From assembly GCA_033557465.1 (NCBI GenBank), contig CM066032.1, positions 52,984,955 to 53,048,954 of the forward strand: DNA of 64,000 nt, given 5' to 3'. The translations under genes were made by a program, and so were the position numbers. This stretch comes from Ichthyophis bannanicus. Lineage: Eukaryota; Chordata; Amphibia; Gymnophiona; Ichthyophiidae. Of this stretch, positions 23,249 to 34,002 are shown piece after piece. The notes under the pieces are model-generated. The model had not been told where the DNA came from. It searched no databases and worked only from the letters and a program-made list of their open reading frames with translations. How positions within the stretch are numbered: the stretch's first letter is position 1; every line of letters starts with the position of its first letter.

Positions 23249-23575
23249 TTTGTCAGTGAGTCATGTTTCTGTGACGCACATGATATCTACATTCTGGTTC
23301 TGTATGTAATCCAATATGGTGTTAAAATTGTTATGGATTGATTGAGCGTTTACTAAGGCACAGTTGAGGGAGGTATAATGTGGTTCCTTAATGTTAGTTT
23401 TGGGGTTATGTGGAATATTAAGGTGACTTGGGTTTAAATTGATGTTTATCTTGTAGGGTGGATACCTTGCCGATTGTATTATTGGTATCTGGTGTGCAGG
23501 AGAGGGTAGGTAGGCTTCGCCAGCATATGTGTACCTGCTCTTGAGAAGCAGGAATAGTAGAAAGAGTATAAGCAA
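23249..23575 (-). pseudogene. L2-like ORF N-terminus: hydrophobic leader and start of endonuclease
   Basis: The frame opens with ATG at 23575. The first residues are MLILFLLFLLLKSRYTYAG, a strongly hydrophobic segment followed by polar residues, as in a signal peptide. Then come Pro and Asn rich sequence and the endonuclease start NCALVNAQSIHNNFNTIL and DIMCVTET, where the Glu is the metal-binding residue. A stop replaces the Trp that normally follows (TETW). The remainder of the domain lies below 21724. Confidence 0.75.
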
Positions 23576-24146
23576 TGTATTTTTTCCATGGTGGACCTTT
23601 AAGTTTGTATTTTGTGAGAATGTGGGTTGGATTAATCTATTTATGGGATGTGAGGTACTTGTGTATAGTGGCTCAAGGTTTACTCACTTTTCAGTCAGCT
23701 TCTCTGGATTGTGGATATTTGTTGGTTGCACAGATGTATCTTGTTCAGTGTGGTAATGTTTCCAGGCAGATGTTTTGGCAATAGTTCGAGCCGGCAGTTC
23801 ATCTGGATCGATGTGCCCTCTCAAAAGGGCAGCAAGTTGGGCCTGATTGGCTGGCCTTCAGTGCAGGGAGCAGGAGGAGTCTCTGGCCCGTTCCCTGTGC
23901 TGGATGTCAGTTTGGGGCTGCAGAATGGGCAGGGATAGTGTGTCTTCCCTTAATGCCAGTTGCTCTTACTGTGTGTTAGATGCATTGTCACTGGAAACCC
24001 TAACGAGGGCTATTCCTGAAGGATGGGAGCCATTTTTGGCCCTTAAACACCACACAGGGATGCTATTTAAATGTACTGTATGCAATGTGGTTCAGCTATT
24101 CTAGCCCTCAAATTAGTGATAGTAGTACTCCCTCGACAGTGACAGC
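23576..24146 (-). other. Probable 5' UTR of the 17.8-24.1 kb LINE
   Basis: The stretch upstream of the ATG at 23575 has no recognised protein. It is read as the LINE 5' UTR by position only. It does not show the tandem monomers seen at 50.9-51.3 kb. The upper boundary is uncertain and may lie anywhere between 23800 and 24146. Confidence 0.35.
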
Positions 24147-24450
24147 ATTGGGCCCTATTAATAAAGGGCAATATGTTGTTAGTGGCAAGGTGCCAAAGGT
24201 GGTGACATATAGGTGGACAAAATGGCTGTCTAGGGTGTACATCCGTGATGTCTGCTGAGATTCTGCTGTAACAGCCGCGACACACAGACATACTACCACT
24301 GTCATACAGGAGTCATGCCACCACGCAGTCATGTTAGCAGCATGTGGGGGTGGGGATAGTGCTGGCAGCGGCTTCTATCTGGTGCACAAGAATAGCTTTG
24401 TCCCTTCCCTGAGTGTCAGGTGCAGTGTTGCTGGGTATGCTGTCCTGGTC

Positions 24451-25032
24451 AGACCAGCCATGTCACTGGAGATAAGAGCTTTATTGTCTAAACAGGTCAG
24501 CCCAAAACGTATTTCAGCACAAAGCCTTCCTCAGAGGACTGCAACATTATATATAAAAAGCATACATAGGAACATGTAAAATACAATAAAATAACCATAA
24601 AAAATAGGATATCATTATGAACATATATTAAAACATAAATGATTACTAAAAAGTAAAATCAATCAAAATTACACAAAGAAGAGCCCAATAAAACAAGGGT
24701 ATCATAAATAGGTCATATAAAACCAATAAAAACCATAATATAATAATCATAAATCAAAAAATAACATAAGAAAAGTATACATATACATAGAACTTTAAGA
24801 AAAATCAAGGCAAAGGTGATAGAAAAAAGGGGGACTACAACATAAAAAGAGATACAGGAAAACCACTGTATCAAAGAGTTTTGCTGTATCTCTTTTTATG
24901 TATTTTACATGTTCCTATGTATGTTTTTTATATATAAGGTTGCAGTCCCCTGAGGAAGGCTTTGTGCTGAAATACATGCTGAGCTGACCTGCTTAGACAG
25001 TAAAGCTCTTATCTCCAATGGCGTGGCTCTCC
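24451..25032. mobile_element. Inverted-repeat element with hammerhead-like core
   Basis: The left arm (24451-24584) is the reverse complement of 24892-25032 with about 85-90 percent identity by eye. The centre is AT-rich, with its own small hairpin at 24841-24901. Each arm carries CTGAGGAAGGCTTTGTGCTG followed by AAATAC (right arm near 24950 on plus; left arm on minus), which resembles the CUGANGA ... GAAA core of hammerhead ribozymes. Such ribozymes are known in Penelope-like elements and in amphibian satellites. The helices are not convincing here. Confidence 0.55.
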
Positions 25033-26065
25033 TCTTCTTCATGTGCTGCTTTGAGTTTGCAGGAGGGGGCTTCTTCCTGCATTCCTACTCTTAGGGTCGG
25101 GCCAAGGTCTTCTGCTGCCCTAAGCAGACCCCTCCTCTGTCCAACCTCCTCATACATGTAACGGAATACATTTTAGTGTCATGACTTTGGGGACAACATG
25201 TGTACAGGCACAACTAGTCAGCCAGTATCTCCCAGAGGTTGCAAGTACTTACTGAAAACTAACCTTCTGCACATAAATGTGTCACACAGTATGTGGAGTC
25301 ACAGAATAACTGACTGTGTAGCATTTTGTATGGGCAGTTCAGCATAAAGGGAGCTATGGGCCGCGTAAAGGGCGCCCTGGCCATTTAACTTGCGTTAACA
25401 GGACATCTCATGTTAATGTGACAAGTGTTAAGATGCCCTAAGGCTTTAAGGTGACCTAACATGAGGTGCACTAAGGGGTTTAAGGCACCTGAACTTAAGG
25501 TGTCCTAAGCGGTATAAAATGCCTGAACTTAAGGTGTCCAAAGGGGTTCAAGATGCTTTAAGCTGACATGCATGCATCTAAAGGTGCATGGATAGAGCAC
25601 CATGGAAAGTCAATGTAAAGGTGATGGAAGGAAGGACAGATGAGGGCGGATGGACCTGCCATATTGGTGGGCACCCTATGTGGCAGCCAGTAAAGCTGAC
25701 AAGCATGTGGGAGGCAGCTGTACTGATGCACAGGGTGGTGCCAACGTAAAGTGCTGCAATGTCAGTGTGTGCCATAGGATGGGAAAGACGTGTCCCCCAG
25801 CAGTGGCAGAGGTGGCAGAATGTTTGCAGCGACAGGTGGACAGAGTGGTAGTGGTGACGTGCAGATCAGGCACAGCTGAGGCAAGCATGAAAAGCCAAAA
25901 TGCGCAGAAGAGTACCAGTGTAGGCCATGGTGTAGCAGCTTGCACAAGAAGAGATGACTGCACACAGCCGACAGAGGCAGATGGATGGACTGAATGAAGG
26001 AAGGTGGCAGAGGAGAGGGTGGTATGGGCTGCCAGTACCGATGTGCACAACCCTAACTGTTATAG

Positions 26066-26136
26066 GCATGAAAATGATCTGATCCTTGTCCCCTGCTTAT
26101 GGAGGCATTGCACTAGCCAGTAGGCTACACTTCCAT
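26066..26136 (-). other. tRNA-like module in TIR element (weak)
   Basis: On the minus strand an A-box-like GTGTAGCCTACTGGCTAGTG is followed about 35 bases later by a B-box-like AAGGATCAGATCAT. It lies at about the same place, relative to the shared block that begins at 26225, as other modules do in the second copy. The match is weaker than at 51723. Confidence 0.35.
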
Positions 26137-26433
26137 ACCTCTCTGGCTGGATGCAAAGAGACTGCAGGTCATTGGCTAAAATGTCTGCTGTGTATGCCAG
26201 CATAGGGTAGCCCCACCAGTACCCATGATGCAGTGCACATGCAGAACAGTAGTCTACAGCTGATCACCAACTAGAGAATGCACTTATCCATCACCTCAGT
26301 TCAGTAAGATGCACTGACAGTGTGTGATACAAGCACAGAGCAGCTACAAACCGTGCCACTGAGGGGTTACACATGTTGGTGTTGTACCTGCACTGTGGGC
26401 CAAAACCTAGCCACAGGGACATGCATTGCATGA

Positions 26434-26508
26434 TCCACAGACAGGACCTGAACCTCTCAATTCATATACACACCAACTGTATGTAGTGCACCACAGTGCT
26501 GCCATATG
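26434..26508 (-). other. tRNA-like module in TIR element
   Basis: On the minus strand CACTGTGGTGCACTAC serves as an A-box-like stretch and GAGGTTCAGGTCCTG as a B-box-like stretch, with tRNA-like spacing. It corresponds in position and in flanking sequence to the module at 54263-54341 of the other copy. Confidence 0.5.
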
Positions 26509-26861
26509 GTTGTGGATAACATGCGTCCCATCAGACAGACCTTGGCACATGTTGCACTGTGCATGGCGCACTGGAACAGGGAGTGGCTTTGATCTGTTGC
26601 AGGCAGGAGCTGCCTCCCCCTCCGCCAACATCCCCAGTTCCATGTGACATGACCATATGTTGTCAGTGTTGGTGGTGCACAGTCCCAGCCTATTCAACAT
26701 GCGCATTGGCGGGTGCCTAGGGCAGTGGGTCTGGAGGGGGGATGAAGGCATACATGGAAGACATACACATCCCTCCCACACCCATCTGCCTCTCCAGGGA
26801 CCCCATCACTGTCTGCCAATGTTCTGGCTCTTCAACTTGGGGAAGGGATGGCTGAGGGGTG

Positions 26862-27308
26862 TTATGTTAGAGGTCTATAAAATATTGCCTGGAGTGGGAC
26901 GGGTAAATGTAAATCAATTATTTATACCATTAAAATGTAGTAGGACTAGGGGACATGCAATGCGGCTACAGTGTAACCCATTTGGGTTTTCTAGGTGGAA
27001 ATATTTTTTCAGTCAATGCGTAATTAAACTCTGCAATCCATTATCGGAGGATGTGGTAAAAGCTGTCAGTGTAGCTGGGTTTAGAAAAGTTTGGATAGGT
27101 TCCTGGGTAACAGTCCATGAACCATTGCTAAAATGACCCGGACTATGCACTGCTTGCCCCATTACAGTTATTGAGGATCCTGTGTGTCTTTTAGGGAAAC
27201 TGCTAGGTTCTTGTGACCTAGATTGTGCACTGTTGGACATAGGATACTGGGTAGGATGGATCTTGGTCTGACACAGTTTGGCATATTTTATAATCTTATG
27301 TTTCTATG
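26862..27308 (+). mobile_element. CR1 3' end inserted in the TIR element
   Basis: The fragment encodes [20 protein letters not shown] in a frame with the usual RTRGHAMRLQ segment before it. It ends with the CR1 3' UTR around CTTGGTCTGACACAG and TCTTATGTTTC. It is truncated at the 5' side. Confidence 0.85.
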
Positions 27309-27778
27309 TGTTATCTAGGCAGCTGCCTGGTCCCCTCTATGCACCAGCAGCCCCCACTGCATGACCCATGTGCTACCTCCTTTGCCCCCATTTGCACCAA
27401 CATAGTGCCCTTTCATACTTGGGCACTATGCCGTTGCTGCTAGTGAAGCACTAATATCACTCTTTTGGGCTCCCCTGTCTGTGCATCAAATAGAAGACGT
27501 TAAATAGGCTCTCTCTCCTCAGAAAACACCCTTTCTGCAGTGTTTTGAGTTGTGTTAGGGTTCCTGCCATTAAGGTGCCTGTGTTAAGGGAGCAAGCCTT
27601 GTTCCTGCCCACTCTCCTCCCCATGCATGCCTTCTCTCCGCCCACAGGGTGCTTTACACTGCTTGTACCGTTAGCATGCGCTAAAGTGGCTTTTTGGATG
27701 CACTAAGGGTGCAAGTGCACTGTATGCACGTGCTAACAGCACACTTGCTCCTTTACCGCAGCTTAGTAAACATATCCC

Positions 27779-27943
27779 GTAGTGTTGACCCTGATCACTG
27801 GAGCATTTTAGTACCTGCATGTTTTCTATAACAGCTGTGAATCCTAAAAACCTATATTTTAAATATGCTCTGTTATACAATTTTTATTTCAAATGTCAGC
27901 CATAAATATTTTTTGTTTGACATACAATCGAGGTTGCTGTAGA
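27779..27943. other. Unassigned stretch
   Basis: AT-rich sequence between the end of the TIR element and the hairpin at 27944. Nothing was recognised. Confidence 0.3.
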
Positions 27944-28315
27944 TAAGCGTTCTCCAGTTAAGTCCTTTCTAATCTAATTTAAGTAATCCTGCATTAAAAA
28001 CAAACTGCCATAGACAGCTAACGTGCACCAGGGCAGGCAGTAGCTATCTGGAATGTTATGTTGCAATCCAGCGATCTCTCAACGTCTTCACTTTCCTTTG
28101 AAGCTGTAGTGTTGTGGAGCTCTACTGGTTAAGCCACTTCAAAGGAAAGTGAAGACGTTGAGAGATCGCTGGATTGCAACATAACATTCCAGATAAGTAC
28201 TGCCTGCCCTGGTGCAGAACTAATATGATGAAAGTTCGAAACACATTGGCTCTGTGGCAGTTTTGTTTTGAATGCAGGATTACTTAAATTAGATTAGAAA
28301 GGACTTAACCGGAGC
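27944..28315. mobile_element. Large hairpin element with hammerhead-like core in one arm
   Basis: The left arm (27944-28113) and right arm (28134-28315) are near-perfect reverse complements over long stretches, for example CAACGTCTTCACTTTCCTTT against its complement, around a loop of about 20 bp. The right arm has an extra segment that the left arm lacks. This contains ATGATGAAAGTTCGAAACAC, close to the CTGATGA ... CGAAAC core of hammerhead ribozymes but with the essential first C changed to A. A Penelope-like or retrozyme-like origin is possible. Confidence 0.6.
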
Positions 28316-28867
28316 CCGGCGGACCTGTGTGCGAATGTGTTTCGGCTTAGGTGATCCAGTGGAGGGAAGAGTATTTTGCCCTCACTTGTGTCTTGGCCTT
28401 TGGACAGGAGATTAATACTGCTGATGTGTGTCTATTGTGCAGATGCAATACTGAGTGCCCAGTGCAGTCCATGCTGTATGTGACCACTGCAGGCAGGCCC
28501 TAGGCGTGATTTACAACAGTCGCAGAATGCACTTTGCCAGGTTGTTTCAGGTCATGGGTTTAGGCAATTGCAGGCAGGAACTTATAGTCTGGTTTTTTGT
28601 AGAGGGTGCTAGAGAGAAAAGTGTGGAGGTGTAGTTGAATGGTTCAATAAAAAACAGATGAGGGTTCATTTCCTACTTGTGGCCTTGGACGAATCACTTC
28701 ACCCTCCATTGCCTGTGAAGAAAGGCCTTGCAATCTATTCCTGGTCACACTGTCAATAACACCCAGGAGCTGCTGGGTCACCAGGAATCAGCGTCAATTT
28801 GAGGACACAAATTATTATTAAACTCTTTTATGTGTTATGAAAGAACATTGGTTCTGCAAGCATCTTT
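28316..28867 (+). other. Unassigned stretch with a degenerate tRNA-SINE
   Basis: At 28622-28800 there is GTGTAGTTGAATGGTTCAAT (A-box-like) and GAGGGTTCATTTCC (B-box-like), followed by ACTTGTGGCCTTGGACGAAT and TCACTTCACCCTCCATTGCC. These resemble the body of the SINE at 1658 (compare CTTGGGCAAGCCACTTAACC). The rest of the stretch holds nothing I recognise. Confidence 0.45.
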
Positions 28868-31800
28868 ATTGTCTTAATCTTTATTGAGACATTTGATAGA
28901 CTGCCCAGGCGATTGCATCAGAGGACAAAGGCTGAGAAAGGAACGCCCTTAATCGGATGGGAAAGCAGAGCAGCAACACAAAGCAGAGTGGAATACTTGA
29001 CAGAGGGGGACTCAGGGGTTGGGAGGCATAAGATCAAATGCCAGATGAAATAAGTGGGGCTTCAACAGTGCTTTAAATGAGGAAATGAGACCTCGGTGCG
29101 TAAATCTATTGGGAGTGAGTTCCAGAATGCAGGGGCAAGGAAAACGTAGGCAGAGTGGCGGATGACTAGATTGTTTTGTTTTTGACTAGATTGTAAGCTC
29201 TGATGAGCAGGGACTGTCTCTTATATGTCTGTGCAGCACTGCGTACGATGGGTAGCGCTATACAAATGCTCAGTAGTAGTAGTAGTAGGGTGAGTTGAAG
29301 GTGAGCTTGGGCAGGGGAGGGAAGGAAAAGCCATTTCCCGCAAGAGGAACGGAGGGGTCGCGGGGAGGGCTGGTGGTGAATAAGGTCAGCAAGGTAGCGG
29401 GGAACACCATTGTGCAATACCCTGTGAGTGGTGGTGAGTATCTTATGAATAAAGTGAAAGTTGATGGAAAGTCAGTGGAGCTGCTGAAGAAGAGGGGTGA
29501 TATGATCCAAAGGGAAGGAATGGGTGATGAGGCGGGCAGCAGTGTTGTGAATGAGCTGAAGGCGATGAAACTGGTATTGGGGGAGACCTGCGAAAACGAC
29601 ATTACAGTAATCCAACCTAGAGATGGCAAGGGACAGCACGAAGGTAGTGAGGGAAGATTACAAAAGAAAGTGATGAACGGTGCGAATCTGATGCAAAGAG
29701 AGGAAAGAGAGATATGGGAGTGAAAGCTGAGGGTGAAATCCAGGATGATGCCGTGATAACGGAGGGTGGATCCAAGGGGTACTGATCACCATAGAACACA
29801 GCAGGGGGGAAAGGTCAGGGGGAGGGGAACTCAGAGAAAACCAAAGAGCCATGGATTTGGACGGGTTGAGGTGGAGGAAGTTGGTGTGCAACCATGAGGA
29901 GACAGCGGAAAGACAGGCATTGAGGGGGACAGGTCAGGGGTGAGAGAATCAGTATGATATAAGAGGAGAAGGTCATCAGCATAGTAATAGCCAGAAATAC
30001 CGAACTGCTGGATAGTCAGAGCAAGTGGGGTGAGAAAGACATTGAATAGGAGTGGGGCAAGCACTGAGCCCTGGGGCACCCCGCAGTGAAGGGAAGTGAC
30101 CGGTGAGGAGAAAGAACCTTGCAGAACAGTGAAGGTACGGGAGGAAAGGAAAGAGTGAAATCAGCAGTGAACCATCCCATGAATCCCCGAACTTGTGCAA
30201 ACGGGCAAGGACCATGCAGTGGTCCACCAGGTCAAAGGCAGAGGAAAGATCGAGGGAAATGGCAATAGAGAGGTCACCATGCTCATGGGCCTGGTGGACG
30301 TCATTCAAAAGTGCACGTAGAATCGTCTCAGTATTATGACCTGACATTAAACCGGATTGAGAGGGTGAAGGGAAAAAGTGGAGTCAAGGTGCAGGGAGAA
30401 TTGTGAGAAAACAATTTTTTTGAGGATTTCGGAAAGGAAAAGGAGGTTAGAAACAGGCCATCAATTGGCTGGGACTGTGAGATCAAGGGAGGGCTTCTTT
30501 AACAGAGGCCAGACGACAGCATGCCTCCAGGCCATGGGAAAGAAACTGGAGGAAAGGCTGGAGTTCACAATGAGGAGAATGAATGGTATAGCAGAGAGGG
30601 AGGGTTTCAGGAGCCAGGAGGAAGAGAGAGGGTCAAGGGGACAGATGGTCTTATGAGAAGAGGTGATGACCTTAATGAGCTCATATGTTGTAACAGGATG
30701 AAAAGCATACCAGGTGTGACGGAAGGCAGGAGACATGGAGGAAAAGGAAAGAGGGAGGGAGACGAGGAAGGAGAGAGCAGGGAAAGTGGAGGAGGGCAGG
30801 AGGAAAAGGAGGCAAGAAAGGAAAGGATTTTCTCCGAAAAGGAGGCAAGTTTAGCAGGACTAGTGGGGCAGAATGTGAAGGAGTGGAACAGGAAACAGGA
30901 GGGAGGGCTGACAGGGAGTGGAGAACACGATAGAGCTGTCGGGAGGAGTTGGAAGAGGAGGAGATCAGGTTGGAATAGTAGGCTTGTTTGGCTGCATTGA
31001 TAGAGGCATGGTAATGTTGTTGGTAGTGATGGTAGATGGATAGAGAGGCAGAGATAGGGTGCCTACGCCACAGCCATTCTGCTGACAAAGTTGGGTACAA
31101 TGTAAGAGCAGGCCGGGGTGATACCAGGGATGGCGGGTAGAAGGATGGGAGGTTGGGAGGGGATGGTAGGGTGCTAAACGGTCTAGGGTTTAGATGACAT
31201 GGTGTTATACCAGGCATCTACCTGCCCATCCACAGAAAGGGAGGAGAAGTCAGAGGGGAGGGGGGTATCAACAGAAGGGAATTACTGCAGAGTAAGGGGG
31301 TAATATTGCACTGAGATGCGGAGGGGAGAGAACAGGGAGCAAGGGGAAAGGGAGGTACAGGGAGAGGAAAAGCTAAGAAAAGGCAGGAGTGGTTGGACCA
31401 GGGAAGAGAGAGGGGGGATATGACAGACAGGATAAAGGGGGTGTAAGTAGGCATGATAATAAGATCCAAGGTATGACCCAAGGCATGGGTGGGGCAGGAA
31501 ATGTGCTGTCAGAGGAAGAGGTCATCCAACAGTAATAGGAAAGCGTGATCCTTCTGGCTGGAAGCGGAGTCGTAGTGAACATTAAGATCGCCCAAAATCA
31601 GCAAATTGGAGGAGAGGAGGGACGCCTCCAAGAGGAAGAGCAGGAACGTGTCCCAGAGGTCTGAGCGGAAAGCAGGGGGAGGGGGGGATAAGGAAACAGA
31701 AGAAACACAGGTGATGAGGACCCAAGGCGAAGAAGGAGGAAATCCAGGTAACGTGGTTGAGGAGCCACCTCAGAGATAGAGAGGGAAGTGCGGTAAATAA

Positions 31801-32340
31801 TGGCCACACCCCCGCTGTTCTGACAGGAGCACGAGGCTTGGAGTGCAGAATAATCAGGCAGGAGGCAACGGCAAAGAAGGGCACCCTCACCCTCTCAAAG
31901 TCAGGTTTCTGTAAGAAACAGGACATTCAAAGAATGGTGGGTGATAAGATCATTGACAAGATGAGTTTTAGTGCAGAGGGAGCGACAATTTAACAGGGCA
32001 AAGGAAAGAAACACTAACAAGGGGGCTGGGGATGGGGCGGAGGGAGGTTCTCAGGACGGTGGGCATGGTAAGAGGTTTCCAGGAGAACAAAACTGATAGG
32101 AGAGTATAGATGCGGAAGGCGATGCTCCAGACAACAGGTATGGCAGACATGGTGGATGGCAGAAGGAGAGTATGCCAGAAGCAGACACTTGACATGATAC
32201 GCAGAACCAGGGGAGCAATGGACTGCAATGGCGGAGCAGAGCAAGGGGACAATGTGAGAGAACCCCAGATAGTTGCCCCTGTCGTCGCCCCAAGGAGCTC
32301 GCCCAAAGAGCTCATCCTGCATTCATAGCCATCTGACAGC
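28868..32340 (-). mobile_element. L2-like LINE, second family, nearly full length, decayed
   Basis: On the minus strand the order is: hydrophobic leader and endonuclease start (32200-31900), endonuclease (31900-31220, with LILGDLNVHYD-like and SLPWSNHSCLF segments), linker (31200-30700), RT with NTETILRALLNDVHQAHEHG, ISLDLSSAFDLVDHCMVLAR (30330-30180), GSVLAPLLFNVFLTPLAL and YYYADDLLLLY (about 30010-29960), then the C-terminal region to about 29170 and a 3' end near 28868. Numerous frameshifts break the frame. The plus strand of this region is unusually purine-rich. Confidence 0.8.
29184..29288 (+). mobile_element. Short LINE/SINE 3' tail insertion
   Basis: The insertion reads TTGTAAGCTCTGATGAGCAG, GGACTGTCTCTTATATG, GCGTACGATGG, GTAGCGCTATACAAATGCTC and ends in AGTAGTAGTAG. 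This is a 3'-end structure of an L2-like LINE or SINE. A TGACTAGATTG string occurs on both sides of its start (29163-29173 and 29184 region). It interrupts the RT C-terminus of the minus-strand LINE. Confidence 0.65.
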
Positions 32341-32342
32341 AT

Positions 32343-32560
32343 GACTTAATTGGCTCTGCTGCAGCACATTGCAAAGGGTTGTACAATTTGACCGTGTAGA
32401 TGAGTTGTGCATGATTGGAAATGTTTGTGATAACTGTGAATGAACATCTTTTGCTCCATCAAATATATGCAGTACATACAGGCACGTTACACTCCTTGGA
32501 TACTCACCTGCACAAATCATCCTACATCCTTATTTGCTCCATATGGCCAATTTGAGAGAC
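32343..32560. other. Unassigned stretch
   Basis: Between the LINE 5' end and a CR1 piece. No coding signal or repeat was recognised. Confidence 0.3.
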
Positions 32561-32778
32561 ACATTATTCAGAAACATGAGTGGACACTATGTTAGTGATA
32601 TTGCGGAAGGGCTTTTGGGTAAGGTTTGCTTCTATGCGGATGATACCAAAATCTTCAACAGAACAGACACCCAGGAATGTGTAGATAAAATGAGGAGAGA
32701 TTTAGCTAAATTTGAAGAATGGTCTATAATTTGGCATCTGAGATTTAATGCTAAAAAATGTATGGTCAACACATCAAA
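32561..32778 (+). mobile_element. CR1 RT fragment
   Basis: The frame reads SDIAEGLLGKVCFYADDTKI and then TQECVDKMRRDLAKFEEWS and LRFNAKKCMV, the palm region of CR1 RT with YADD. It is cut off by an L2-like 3' end at about 32779. The open frame from 32534 to 32944 is a chance fusion of the two elements. Confidence 0.8.
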
Positions 32779-33174
32779 AGATCTCACCAGGGTCCGCAAA
32801 GACACCGCAGAACGAGCCCTTTCCCTGGCTGCACCAGCAATTTGGAACAACCTCCCAGACGAACTCCGACAAACAGACATCAAAGACTTTTGGAAGCAGC
32901 TAAAGACTACACTATTCATTGAGCACTATGGGGACATCACATGAACTACTCACCATGCAAAAAGCACCCCTGCCCCATGTACATATGAATATATAATAGC
33001 GCACTATGTAAATAGCTCAACCGGAATCTACTATACACTACCACGTACACACACACACAGTATCACTGCATGAACACACCTAATTCAGTCTTATGTTTGT
33101 TTGCTGTGGAGACCGCCTTGATTAAAGGAGAAGGCGGTATAGAAATCCTTTTAAATAGATAAATAAATAAATAT
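32779..33174 (+). mobile_element. L2-like LINE 3' end (third type)
   Basis: Only the last 50 codons remain (RALSLAAPAIWNNLPDELRQ to TLFIEHYGDIT, ending at 32944). The 3' UTR ends with GAGACCGCCTTGATTAAAGG, AGGCGGTATAGAAATCC and an AAATA tail. The tail sequence differs from the GCGCGGTATATAAG type. Confidence 0.75.
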
Positions 33175-34002
33175 CACAAAATGAGGATCATGAAGAAACT
33201 GAAAGCACTTCTCAGCCAGACTGACGTCCACACGGTGATTCAGGCTACCATAATGCCAGTCTTAGATTATTGCATCTCACTATATCAAGGCCACCAGCTC
33301 AAACCTTCCAGCCTCTTCAAATGGCCCAGAATACGGCTGCACGTATCATTTCAGGCACAGCAAAACATGAACACATTAAGCCTATATTACAACAACTGCA
33401 CTGGCTCCAAATTAAGAGTCGCATAAGGTACAAATCTACTCTTAACATTTTCAAAATCCTGCATGAGAGTTCAGCCGAGACACTCCAAGACCTCATAAAA
33501 AGGGACCCTGAAAACCGGGCAAGCAGAACAAATACAAAGAACATGTTGATCATACCCAGTAATCACCCCAAAGCTAAGCAGTGAACAGCTAACAGAGCAA
33601 TCTCACTTAATGCATCATGGAACTCCCTCCCAGAAGGCCTTCAAGCACTACACAATACCAAAGACTTCAGAAAGAACTTAAAAATCATATTGTCCACAGA
33701 ACACTATGGGAACATCACATAAGAAGGGATGATTGGCTATCCCCACTGAAGTCGGACTGGTAAACCAACCTACCTATTGTTCATACTGCTCACGTTATTC
33801 CAAATGTACATAGTTATCCTGCATGCTGAAATATCATATACAATCCTCTCCAACACTTTTAACCTTCACTTGTTACCTCTCACTTGATATGTTTTAACTT
33901 TCACTTGTTACCTCTCACTTGATATGTTCTATGTAAACTGAAAGATTGAATATAAACCACTTTGACTTATTGAGAAGGTAGTATATAAAACCTGTCAAAT
34001 AA
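33175..34002 (+). mobile_element. L2-like LINE 3' part
   Basis: The fragment encodes MKKLKALLSQTDVHTVIQAT, then in a shifted frame NTAARIISGTAKHEHIKPIL and HWLQIKSRIRYKSTLNIFK, then after a stop the C-terminal WNSLPEGLQ-like block. The 3' UTR ends with AACCACTTTGACTTATTG, AGTATATAAAACC and an AAATA tail. A full-length L1 inserted within this tail at 34014. Confidence 0.75.

Larger units (their letters stand above)
17777..24146 (-). mobile_element. L2-like LINE (host copy), broken by two LINE insertions
   Basis: One minus-strand LINE can be followed across 6 kb. Its tail is at 17777, the RT C-terminus at 18546-18049, RT core at 19223-18629, linker at 20040-19517, then (after the insertion 20056-21167) the end of the endonuclease at 21418-21173 with PWSDHHMINFS, its middle to about 21724 with ILAKSHLKF, then (after the insertion to about 23247) its N-terminus at 23575-23249. 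The active-site YADD is lost (IYTMIFT). The 5' UTR is assumed to extend to about 24100. Many frameshifts are present. Confidence 0.85.
24147..27778. mobile_element. TIR-family element, diverged copy
   Basis: The right end at 27753-27778 (TTACCGCAGCTTAGTAAAC and ATATCCC) matches the terminal repeat of the 51521-55550 element. Shared interior blocks are visible: the ladder of AAGGTGC-type steps (25430-25560 versus 51990-52100), the block 26225-26390 versus 52345-52500, and 26560-26740 versus 54395-54620. The left end may be GGGCCCTATTAATAAAGGGC at 24151 but is poorly conserved. No transposase was recognised. It has been invaded at 24451-25032 and 26862-27308. Confidence 0.6.

Noticed and set aside
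32534..32944. Single 136-codon protein
   Set aside because: It is a chance fusion of a CR1 RT fragment with an L2-like C-terminus across an insertion joint.
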